A DNA stretch of 5,995 nucleotides from Bacteriovoracaceae bacterium UBA7317 (lineage in GTDB: Bacteria > Bdellovibrionota > Bacteriovoracia > Bacteriovoracales > Bacteriovoracaceae). Below are positions 1-5,527 of this stretch, in pieces. A model generated the notes under the pieces. The model saw nothing but the letters and a program-made list of their open reading frames with translations. It was not told the origin of the DNA and searched no databases. Every line of letters starts with the position of its first letter. The stretch's first letter is position 1. The position numbers were made by a program, and so were the translations under genes. Where the stretch lies: the NCBI GenBank assembly GCA_002474345.1, contig DKQD01000210.1, positions 40,166-46,160 on the forward strand. Direction: 5' to 3'.

Positions 1-48
1 GGTCAAAAAGGTCAAAAGGATCAAAAAAACCAACAAGGTCAGGAAGGA
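1..48 (+). repeat. Short degenerate Gly-Gln-Lys coding repeat in batC
   Basis: The opening bases repeat GGTCAAAA with small changes (GGTCAAAAA, GGTCAAAAG, GATCAAAAA), encoding GQK-GQK-DQK-NQQ-GQE. It is a 9-base degenerate coding repeat that may continue to the left of the window. Such tracts can change length by replication slippage without breaking frame, so the linker length may vary between strains. The repeat is imperfect, so recent expansion is not evident. Confidence 0.45.
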
Positions 49-426
49 CGAAAACAAGCTGACAATCAACAAACAGGTGACCAAAACAAGGCCAATAAAG
101 ATGATCAAAATAATATTTCCAAAAATGAGCAGGGAAAAGAAGGAAATAAAAGTAAGGAAGGTAAGGAGAAAAAGCCTGAAAGTATAGCCAAAACTTCTAA
201 AAGTGAAGAAAAAGGTGACAAAGAAAAAAAGAAAGAAGATCAGGTGAAGAGTCAGGCTTCTTCAATTCAAAATCAGGCTTCCAAAGCAAAACAGGGAGCT
301 CAGGGTAAAAAAATGAGTGAAGCAGAAGCATTAAGGTGGCTAAACTCTTTGAGTGATGAACGAAAAAAATACTTAAAACGCAAAATGCGGGGAAGAAGGA
401 GTTATCAAGTTGAAAAAGATTGGTAA
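1..426 (+). CDS. batC: BatC-like TPR protein, C-terminal part only (5' end outside window)
   Basis: The frame is open from the first base to the TAA at 424-426, giving 141 visible residues, so this is the 3' end of a longer gene. Residues 1 to about 100 are extremely low in complexity: Gln, Lys, Glu, Gly, Asn and Asp with almost no hydrophobic residue, opening with GQKGQKDQKNQQGQEG. This looks like a disordered, highly charged linker. A compact tail follows (residues 105-141, from MSEAEALRWLNSL) and ends in VEKDW. A hydrophilic linker and a short Lys-Asp-Trp ending are familiar in BatB/BatC-type TPR proteins encoded before batD. The TPR (and possible VWA) part would lie upstream, unseen. The assignment rests on the tail and on batD-batE following directly. 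It could equally be a BatB-BatC fusion. The internal GTG at 244 is not a separate start. Confidence 0.75.
   Translation, partial: GQKGQKDQKNQQGQEGRKQADNQQTGDQNKANKDDQNNISKNEQGKEGNKSKEGKEKKPESIAKTSKSEEKGDKEKKKEDQVKSQASSIQNQASKAKQGAQGKKMSEAEALRWLNSLSDERKKYLKRKMRGRRSYQVEKDW
395..412 (+). promoter_or_regulatory. Ribosome binding site and TTG start that place the batD start inside batC
   Basis: GAAGGAG at 395-401 is a strong Shine-Dalgarno match, followed by an eight-base spacer and TTG at 410-412. The frame from this TTG reads MKKIGKELKSGTSKAS and then a hydrophobic stretch, a normal signal peptide. No ATG is available in this frame. The next TTG (431) has a poorer site in front of it. Because the site lies inside the last codons of batC (stop 424-426), batD translation is probably coupled to batC. 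Confidence 0.7.
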
Positions 427-2303
427 AGAATTGAAAAGCGGGACGAGCAAAGCTTCTATCTTGAAAAGCTTCTCAATCCTCTGGGTTTTCCTGATCTTTT
501 TTTTTGGGGACGAAGACCTCTTTGGTTGGAGCGATAGAGGTTGGGTTGACTGTTGATGAAAACCCTATTTCTTTAGGTGAGGAATTTTCTATTCAGATTC
601 GTGTTGATGGATCCCAGAGTATTGATTCCCTTCGGATTGAAAATGCTGATAAGTTTTCTCTTTCCAATAGAGGAACTTCAACATCAGTACAGATAATTAA
701 TGGTAAAGCTAGTACCAGCAAAACGATAAACTACTCTCTCTATTCTAAAAAAGAAGGATCCTTTACAGTTGGTCCTGTGGTCGCTGTTATTGATGGAAAA
801 GAATATAAAAGTGACGTTCTTAATTTAGAAGTGCTTGCAGACGGAGCTTCTGTTAACTCAAACCCTAATCAGGGAAAAGGAAGTTCTAGCGTTGATGACC
901 ACAAGGGGCCTGCTAAGGAGAAAAGAGATAAAAACTTTTTGATAGAAGGCTTTGTTAATAAAAAGGACCCTTTTGTTGGAGAGCAAATCATCTATACATT
1001 TAGGCTTTATTATCGTGTTGAAATAAGCAACCCTAAAATAAGTTTGCCTAAATTTAAGGATTTTTGGAAGGAAGAGCTTGGTGAGGGAAGGTCGTATAGA
1101 AAAGTTGTGAAAGGGAAAGAGTGGAAAGTGTATGAAGTCAATTATGCCCTTTTCCCTACGAAGCCTGGAAAAGTGACAGTTCCTGGATCGACCTTTTTGG
1201 GGGATATTTACATAAGGGATGGTTCTGGAAGAGGGCGTGGTTCAGGTTCCCTTTTTGATATGTTTGATGATCCTTTCTTCGGGGGAGGTTTTGGCCGGAG
1301 GAAAAGGGTAAGCCTTAGGACTAAAGATTTAGAAATTGAAGCGAAGCCTTTGCCACAAGAGGGAAAACCTAAAAACTTTAGTGGTCTTATTGGTGATTTC
1401 AAGGTCATTTCTAGGGTTGATAAAGACTCTCTTAGGCAAGGTGAATCGACAACTCTTACTTTGACTGTTCAGGGAAGTGGGAATGTCTTTGATGCAAAAT
1501 TAGATGAAAAAGAAATTACTGGTTTCAAAATTTATAAAGATAAACCAGTTTTAAAAATTCAAAGAAGTAAAAAGGGCGTCTTTGGAAAACGTGTTTTTAA
1601 AATGGCATTGGTTCCTCAAGATATAGGGGAGAAACAGATACCTGCTTTTAACTTAAGCTATTTTGATCCCTTGAGTGGAGTCTATAAGGCCACCTCAACT
1701 AGGCCTATTATGGTTAAAATTTTAAAGGCAGAGTCTGGTGATGAAGAAAAAGTTAATCTTGTCTCTCCAGGTTTACCGCAAACCAAATTGAAAAAAAAGA
1801 TAAAGGTTGAAGGAAAGGACCTCATGCCCATAAAGAGGAAGGTTGAGAAAACTTTGGGCAGTCTCTCGCTAAATGAAAAAAGTATCTTTTGGGTTCTTTT
1901 TTTTATGCCTCCTCTTCTTTTCGTTGCCTGCTTTATTTGGCAAAAAAAGAAGGAACGGCTTAAAGGCAATGACGCCTTAAGAAGGCAGGAACAGGCTTTA
2001 AAGAAATTTAATAAAGGGCTTAAAAGTGTGGGCGAAGGAAATAATTTTTTAACACAAGCTTCTAGTGTCTTTAAGGATTATATTGGTGATAAAGTTAATG
2101 TTGATGGCAAGGCCTTAACTCCTCTTGATTTAGATAGGGTTTTAAGTCCTCATCAATTAGGCCCTGAAACTTTAAAAGAAATAAAGAATCTTCTACAGGA
2201 TTTTGAAAGTGCTCAATATGGAGGGCAAGCTAAAAAAGGCCCAAGAGAAATGATGACTAAAATGAAAAATATAGTAAAGAGTATGGAAAAGGAATTAAGA
2301 TGA
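410..2303 (+). CDS. batD: BatD membrane protein, reading frame broken at a T9 run
   Basis: BatD is a membrane-anchored protein of the Bat complex, encoded with VWA proteins (BatA/B), BatC and BatE; its molecular role is poorly defined. The long frame is open from 495 to TGA 2301-2303, and an automatic call would begin at TTG 504 (599 residues, no signal peptide). The signal peptide is instead encoded from TTG 410 in the neighbouring frame: MKKIGKELKSGTSKAS, then the hydrophobic FSILWVFLIFF. The frames meet at nine T's (497-505). With eight T's the product is 630 residues, with likely signal cleavage after VGA (residue 41) before IEVGLTVDENP, the usual BatD mature start. In that numbering there is a Gly/Arg-rich loop containing FDDPFFGGG at about 270-299, a membrane helix at 491-510, and a Lys-rich cytoplasmic tail of about 120 residues. 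It overlaps batC by 17 bases and batE by 4. Family call sure; expression state unclear. Confidence 0.88.
497..505 (+). repeat. T9 homopolymer at the batD frame junction
   Basis: Nine consecutive T's followed by GGGG lie exactly where the signal-peptide frame (stop TGA at 554-556 if unshifted) must pass into the frame that is open to 2303. Loss of one T (or of four, or a gain of two) joins them. Frame 3 upstream of the run is closed by TGA at 492-494 and earlier stops, so the long frame has no convincing start of its own. Long T runs are prone to replication slippage, RNA polymerase slippage and sequencing error. Confidence 0.8.
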
Positions 2304-3073
2304 ACAGATTAATGATGAATAATAAAGGAAGAATCACTTTTACCTCAGTTATTTTTTCATTTTTTATTCTTTTTTCAGTGATAAGTGAATCTCACGGTGA
2401 AGCTCGAAAAGTCCGAGGGGATTTTTTAAAGGCCAATAAATTTTACTATGAAGGTCGATATAGTGATGCGATTAAGGAGTATAAAAGCCTCCTTGAGTCT
2501 GATGAGAGAATTTGGGGAGAGGTCCACTTCAATTTAGGCAATGCTTACTTTAGGGCAGGAGAGCTAGGGAAAGCTTTATTTCATTTCAAGAAATCTAGTG
2601 AGGTTCTTCCGCGAGATGGAGATGTTAAATACAATCTTGAGTATTTGAGATCGAAAACCAAGGATAAAGTTGAATCAAAACCCTTTCTTGATCCAAGAGG
2701 CCTTTTTCCTCTTAACAAAAAAGAAACGGCAACTTTATTAATAGGCTTTTGGGTGCTCTTTTGGGTTGGCTCTCTTCTCCAATTGTTGTTTAAATATGAG
2801 TCTTTTAAATGGGTGCGAAATTTATCTTTCTTTTTTGTTTTGTTATTCGCTATACCCTTTTTGAATAATGCTTTTTGGGAAAGAGATTTTGGGGTTGTAA
2901 AGGTTTCGAAGGCTTCTGTGTTTTCAGGAATTGGTAAGGATAATGTGAAATTGTTTGTTCTACATGAAGGAGCTGAGGTTAACTTACAGGATCAAAGCGA
3001 AAAAGGCTGGGTTAGAATAGAGGTTGATAAAAATAAAAAGGGCTGGATGAGGAAGCAGGACCTTATCTTTTAA
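2300..3073 (+). CDS. batE: BatE, TPR and SH3-like membrane protein
   Basis: 257 residues with the classical BatE order. An N-terminal signal sequence or anchor (hydrophobic 12-29, possible cleavage after SHG at 33) is followed by TPR-type helix pairs at about 41-106, including FYYEGRYSDAIKEYKSLL and FNLGNAYFRAGELGKALFHF. Two membrane helices follow (about 143-163 and 173-190). A C-terminal SH3-like domain (about 197-256) has alternating beta-type hydrophobics and the typical GWVRIEV and KKGWMRKQ strands. TPRs and SH3 domain are expected on the periplasmic side, where they may scaffold other Bat proteins; this is inference. The start ATG shares ATGA with the batD stop, and AAGGA lies a few bases upstream, so translation is probably coupled. 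It ends the operon: a terminator hairpin starts in its last codons. Length and layout are normal and the frame is intact. Confidence 0.9.
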   Translation: MNRLMMNNKGRITFTSVIFSFFILFSVISESHGEARKVRGDFLKANKFYYEGRYSDAIKEYKSLLESDERIWGEVHFNLGNAYFRAGELGKALFHFKKSSEVLPRDGDVKYNLEYLRSKTKDKVESKPFLDPRGLFPLNKKETATLLIGFWVLFWVGSLLQLLFKYESFKWVRNLSFFFVLLFAIPFLNNAFWERDFGVVKVSKASVFSGIGKDNVKLFVLHEGAEVNLQDQSEKGWVRIEVDKNKKGWMRKQDLIF

Positions 3074-3083
3074 GGTCCTTTTT
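3057..3083 (+). terminator. Intrinsic terminator of the bat operon
   Basis: AGGACCTT (3057-3064) and AAGGTCCT (3072-3079) form a perfect 8-bp stem with a 7-base loop (ATCTTTT), followed by T's to 3083. The 5' arm is the end of the batE coding sequence and the TAA stop (3071-3073) lies at the start of the 3' arm, so the signal overlaps the gene. On the minus strand the stem is not followed by T's, so it acts mainly on the plus strand. Confidence 0.75.
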
Positions 3084-3100
3084 AAGGTCAACCTTAAAAA
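3079..3100. other. Second inverted repeat between convergent batE and mtnA
   Basis: TTTTTAAGG (3079-3087) and CCTTAAAAA (3092-3100) form a perfect 9-bp AT-rich stem around TCAA. It shares its first T's with the U-tract of the previous terminator, so the two cannot be fully formed together. It lies 14 bases beyond the mtnA stop on the minus strand and may help end that transcript. Neither strand has a clean T-run after it, so calling it a terminator would be too strong. Confidence 0.45.
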
Positions 3101-3113
3101 TTAATCTTAAAAA

Positions 3114-4133
3114 CTAATTTTCGAAAGCTTTAGAAAGTTCACTTGCTTTAAAGAGCCCTTTATCTAAGACATATCCCGACACCAGGCTTTCCGGGGTTAC
3201 ATCAAAGGCCGGGTTATAAGTTTCTGCATTTTTGGGACTCCAAACAACTTTGCCAAAACTTCCTTTTACGCCCCTCACTTCATCTGGCTCCCTTTGTTCA
3301 ATAGGGATTTCTTTGCCATTAGGGCAATTTTTGTCGAATGTTGTGAAGGGGGCCACCACGTAGAAGGGAACTTTGTGGAATTTTGCATTAACTGCAAGGG
3401 AGTAAGTTCCTATTTTGTTGGCAAAGTCGCCGTTTGCAGCAATTCTATCTGCGCCAACAAAAATTCTATCTATCTTACCCACGCTCATGAGTTGTCCTGC
3501 CATATTGTCACAAATAAGAGTGTAGGGAATACCTAGAGATTCAAGTTCCCAAGTTGTTAACCTTCCACCTTGGAGGAGAGGCCTTGTTTCGTCTACATAG
3601 ACGTGAATTCCTTTTTGGTTTTCGTAAGCTTTAGAAATAACTCCTAGAGCTGTGCCTCTCCCAACCGTTGCCAAGCCTCCAGTATTGCAATGAGTGAGGA
3701 CGTTTTCATTAGGCTTTATAAGTTGAGATCCAATCGAGGCCATTTTCTCGCAAAGTTCGACATCTTCTTCAAAAATATTTTCAGCTTCCTTCGTAATTTC
3801 TAGAGTATCCCATTGAGTCTTTTGTCCTACCTCGAGGACCCTATCAATCGCATTCATGAGGTTTACAGCAGTTGGTCTTGAGCTTCTTAGGAGTTCAGCT
3901 TTGGCCATGATTTTTTCAGGATGAGGTTCTTTTTCTGCATAAAGGGCCAAGCTTAAAACAGCTGAGACTCCTATGAGAGGAGCACCTCTAGTTTTTAAGT
4001 CAAGAATAATTTTAGACATTTCTTCAGGTGTTTTGGATTCGATCCAGTCTTCTTGATGAGGGAGCATTTGCTGGTCAAGAACAAATAACTTTCCATTTTC
4101 AACTTTGAGTGACATAGATTCGAGGTCTTTCAT
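3114..4133 (-). CDS. mtnA: S-methyl-5-thioribose-1-phosphate isomerase (MtnA)
   Basis: 339 residues, normal for the family (eIF2B-alpha-like fold, cytosolic). MtnA converts 5-methylthioribose-1-phosphate to the ribulose-1-phosphate form, and related enzymes do the same with 5-deoxyribose-1-phosphate. Visible motifs: RGAPLIG (49-55, phosphate/substrate loop), THCNTGGLAT with catalytic Cys149, DETRPLLQGGRLTTWEL (181-197), and GADRIAANGDFANKIGTY (227-244) with catalytic Asp229. The Cys-to-Asp spacing equals that of the Bacillus enzyme (Cys160/Asp240). The ATG start overlaps the upstream aldolase stop by four bases (ATGA), with GGAG ten bases upstream on the minus strand. A later Met at residue 7 is possible but less well placed. 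No mtnK, mtnP or mtnC/D/E is in view, so the partner aldolase is the main clue to pathway. Archaeal ribose-1,5-bisphosphate isomerase is the nearest alternative, but the motifs favour MtnA. Confidence 0.93.
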   Translation of the reverse strand: MKDLESMSLKVENGKLFVLDQQMLPHQEDWIESKTPEEMSKIILDLKTRGAPLIGVSAVLSLALYAEKEPHPEKIMAKAELLRSSRPTAVNLMNAIDRVLEVGQKTQWDTLEITKEAENIFEEDVELCEKMASIGSQLIKPNENVLTHCNTGGLATVGRGTALGVISKAYENQKGIHVYVDETRPLLQGGRLTTWELESLGIPYTLICDNMAGQLMSVGKIDRIFVGADRIAANGDFANKIGTYSLAVNAKFHKVPFYVVAPFTTFDKNCPNGKEIPIEQREPDEVRGVKGSFGKVVWSPKNAETYNPAFDVTPESLVSGYVLDKGLFKASELSKAFEN

Positions 4134-4807
4134 AAATTAATATCTCCGATTTGCTTTCTTTTTTCCTGAAGATATTGAATTTCATCTTGCGGAAGAGTTG
4201 TCAATCCCCTGAGCTTTTTGGCCATCATAAGGATATGGGCGGTATGCTCAATTCTTTCCATACCATTAATGGCTTCCTCCATTGTTTCTCCCCAGCTAAG
4301 GGCTCCATGCCTCGTTAAAATAAGTGCTTTATGCTGAGGTAGGTAGGGAATTATATTTTTTGCCATATCTTCTGTTCCGGGACGTGCGTAGGGAACAAAA
4401 GGGATGCTACCAACAGCGAGAATAAGTTCTGGAAGAATATCGTAGGGTAGGTTTTTTAGCTTTGGGAAGGCAATAGTCCAGGCTATGGCCGAAGGAGGAT
4501 GAGCATGTATGACAAAAGATGCTTTAGGACAACTCTTATATATTTGGAGGTGCATAGCAAGCTCACTTGAGACTTTTTGCTTAGGGTTTTTATCCTTCAT
4601 ATTGTAGAGAATAATTTCTTCTGGACGCAAAAAAGCTTTTTGTTTTCCTGAAGGGGTTATAAGTATTTGGTAGTCTTTTTCTTTTGAGCTGATATTGCCG
4701 TCAGTAGCAGCAAGAATATTTTTGTCGTAAAGCCTTCGTGCTGCAGTAACTATTTCCTCTCGGTAATTACTCCCTAAAGAATGCTTTCTTCTCCAAAAAA
4801 AGGCCAT
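4130..4807 (-). CDS. Class II (zinc) aldolase, fuculose-phosphate aldolase/AraD/MtnB superfamily
   Basis: 225 residues, full length for this family. Residues expected for phosphate and metal binding are present: TDGNIS (35-40), TPSG (51-54), SSE with catalytic Glu82, zinc ligands HAH at 101 and 103, and His167 in TRHGALSWG. Family members cleave ketose-1-phosphates to dihydroxyacetone phosphate plus an aldehyde, or, as MtnB, dehydrate methylthioribulose-1-phosphate. The zinc motif reads HAHPPSAIAW, as in aldolases, rather than the HTHS typical of MtnB. With mtnA directly downstream (ATGA overlap), the likely substrate is the MtnA product: 5-methylthioribulose-1-P or 5-deoxyribulose-1-P, giving DHAP plus a short aldehyde (DHAP shunt). 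This is inference; MtnB and a general fuculose-P aldolase remain alternatives. The ATG at 4805-4807 has GGAG seven bases upstream. It is first in a minus-strand transcription unit. Confidence 0.85.
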   Translation of the reverse strand: MAFFWRRKHSLGSNYREEIVTAARRLYDKNILAATDGNISSKEKDYQILITPSGKQKAFLRPEEIILYNMKDKNPKQKVSSELAMHLQIYKSCPKASFVIHAHPPSAIAWTIAFPKLKNLPYDILPELILAVGSIPFVPYARPGTEDMAKNIIPYLPQHKALILTRHGALSWGETMEEAINGMERIEHTAHILMMAKKLRGLTTLPQDEIQYLQEKRKQIGDINL

Positions 4808-4872
4808 GAGTGATCTCCAATTTAATCAATTTATTTTTTGCCCTGCTCGTTCTAAAGCGTAAATTACCCTCT

Positions 4873-4899
4873 TTATCGGTTTTAAAGCAGGAAAATGTA
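4873..4899 (-). promoter_or_regulatory. Candidate sigma-28 (FliA)-type promoter for aldolase-mtnA
   Basis: Read on the minus strand, TACATTTT (4899-4892), an 11-base spacer and ACCGATAA (4880-4873) match the flagellar sigma consensus TAAAGTTT-N11-GCCGATAA at 13 of 16 positions with exact spacing. The implied start is near 4866, giving a leader of about 60 bases before the aldolase ATG. The -10 element is the strong part of the match. A chance match in AT-rich sequence is possible, since no other motility gene is in view. Confidence 0.4.
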
Positions 4900-4901
4900 G
4901 A

Positions 4902-4930
4902 AAAATAATTTGTTAAAACTTAATTGGCAA
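4902..4930 (-). promoter_or_regulatory. Candidate sigma-70 promoter for aldolase-mtnA
   Basis: On the minus strand, TTGCCA (4930-4925) and TATTTT (4907-4902) are separated by 17 bases: five of six and four of six matches to the housekeeping consensus. The implied start is about 4895 with a leader of nearly 90 bases. It lies just upstream of the FliA-like element, so the two may be alternatives or tandem promoters. Confidence 0.35.
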
Positions 4931-5064
4931 AGCCTTTATTTGGACAACTTGTTGGAATTTTCACTTAACAGGTTTGGTTAAGAGGATCTACTGATAAACG
5001 ATTCAAGGTTTTATCTTCCAAGAAGGATCGAAAACCCCTTTCTTTAAGACCTCTTTAACTTTTT

Positions 5065-5107
5065 AAAAAAAAATGTATTGCAATAAGGGGAATGTCCTGA
5101 TTACAAT
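5065..5107 (+). promoter_or_regulatory. Promoter of the HU gene with upstream A-tract
   Basis: TTGCAA (5078-5083) and TACAAT (5102-5107) are separated by 18 bases, a good housekeeping promoter with a five of six -10 match. A run of nine A's (5065-5073) lies just upstream of the -35 at about -49 to -41, where an UP element would contact the RNA polymerase alpha subunit. Transcription should start near 5114, giving a leader of about 77 bases. This arrangement suits a highly expressed gene. Confidence 0.6.
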
Positions 5108-5140
5108 AGCTACATATTAATTTTAGGCTAGTTAATTGCC

Positions 5141-5169
5141 CCCGGAATTATAATAAAAAATAATTCGGG
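5141..5169 (+). promoter_or_regulatory. Leader hairpin before the HU ribosome site
   Basis: CCCGGAATTAT (5141-5151) pairs with ATAATTCGGG (5160-5169), leaving one bulged G and an 8-base A-rich loop. It ends about 12 bases before the likely ribosome site AGGGGA (5181-5186). It is not followed by T's, so it is not a terminator. It could stabilise the mRNA 5' end or serve as a protein-binding site. No known riboswitch class is recognised. Confidence 0.5.
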
Positions 5170-5190
5170 AGAACCAAAAAAGGGGAATTT

Positions 5191-5466
5191 ATGAACAGGC
5201 AGGAATTATTAGAAAAGGTTGCCAAGGACTCTGGACTTGAATTGACAAAAAAAGATGCAGAACTTTTTTTGAACACAACTTTAGATGTGATCAAGAAAGC
5301 TGTTAAAAAAGGTGAAGACGTTTCTTTGATCGGCTTTGGTACTTTTACTAAGGTAAGAAGAAAAGCTAGAACAGGGATTAACCCAGCGACTGGTGAAAAA
5401 CTTAAAATTAAGGCAAAAAATGTGCCAAAGTTTAGACCAGGAAAAGCTTGGAAAGATCTTCTTTAA
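5191..5466 (+). CDS. hup: HU-family histone-like DNA-binding protein
   Basis: 91 residues, standard for HU/IHF proteins. HU binds DNA as a dimer, bending and compacting it in the nucleoid and helping replication, repair and transcription. The N-terminal helices (MNRQELLEKVAKDSG, then KKDAELFLNTTLDVIKKAVKKG) are followed by the beta region. The family signature is complete: GFGTF at 48-52, then the DNA-binding arm RTGINPATG at 60-68 with the intercalating proline Pro65, and FRPGKAWKD at 81-89. The ATG start matches other HU N-termini exactly, with AGGGGA four bases upstream. The gene is monocistronic: its own promoter and leader lie upstream and a strong hairpin terminator lies 22 bases after the stop. 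The arm sequence favours HU over IHF, although some bacteria carry several paralogues and the exact one cannot be told. Confidence 0.96.
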   Translation: MNRQELLEKVAKDSGLELTKKDAELFLNTTLDVIKKAVKKGEDVSLIGFGTFTKVRRKARTGINPATGEKLKIKAKNVPKFRPGKAWKDLL

Positions 5467-5488
5467 GAATACCTTTATAAAGAAATCT

Positions 5489-5523
5489 AAAAAAAGCACT
5501 CTCTTTGGGAGTGCTTTTTTTTT
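5489..5523. terminator. Bidirectional intrinsic terminator between HU and the convergent gene
   Basis: GCACTC (5496-5501) and GAGTGC (5509-5514) form a GC-rich stem with a 7-base loop. It is flanked by seven A's on the left (5489-5495) and nine T's on the right (5515-5523), which extend the stem. Read either way, the hairpin is followed by a T-run, so it should end both the HU transcript and the minus-strand gene that stops at 5528. Confidence 0.9.
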
Positions 5524-5527
5524 GCAA

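Larger units (their letters stand above)
4808..5190. other. Divergent intergenic spacer between the aldolase and HU genes
   Basis: 383 bases without a supportable gene. The left part holds the aldolase ribosome site (GGAG at 4815-4818) and two promoter candidates facing left; the right part holds the HU promoter, leader hairpin and ribosome site. The middle (about 4931-5064) has no clear signal. GTTAAGAGG (4977-4985) is nearly complementary to CCTCTTTAAC (5050-5059) with one bulge, and short imperfect stems lie between them. This could be a structured RNA or operator, but nothing I recognise. ATG at 5073 opens only 15 codons across the HU promoter and is not a gene. Confidence 0.6.

Noticed and set aside
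244..426. Separate 60-residue gene starting at GTG 244
   Set aside because: The same frame is open to the left edge with continuous composition; this is the end of batC, not an independent gene.
504..506. TTG 504 as the true batD start
   Set aside because: It lies inside the T9 run with no ribosome site, and would leave BatD without the signal peptide that is visible just upstream in the other frame.
1208..1408. Minus-strand frame of 66 codons inside batD
   Set aside because: Antisense shadow of a well-supported gene, with no ribosome site or recognisable product.
1682..1969. Minus-strand frame of 95 codons inside batD
   Set aside because: Antisense shadow over the BatD membrane segment and Lys-rich tail; Phe/Ser-rich composition is explained by the opposite strand.
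3294..3536. Plus-strand frame of 80 codons inside mtnA
   Set aside because: It lies opposite conserved MtnA motifs and has no independent coding signal.
4130..4807. Firm naming of the aldolase as MtnB
   Set aside because: The neighbour mtnA makes it tempting, but HAHPP instead of HTHS and the aldolase-like residues do not support a confident dehydratase call.
4808..4870. SAM-type riboswitch in the aldolase-mtnA leader
   Set aside because: A SAM-responsive leader would make sense for this pathway, but no conserved riboswitch core or terminator/antiterminator pair is visible.
5073..5120. 15-codon leader peptide upstream of HU
   Set aside because: The ATG lies upstream of the -35 element and the frame spans the promoter, so it would not be on the HU transcript.
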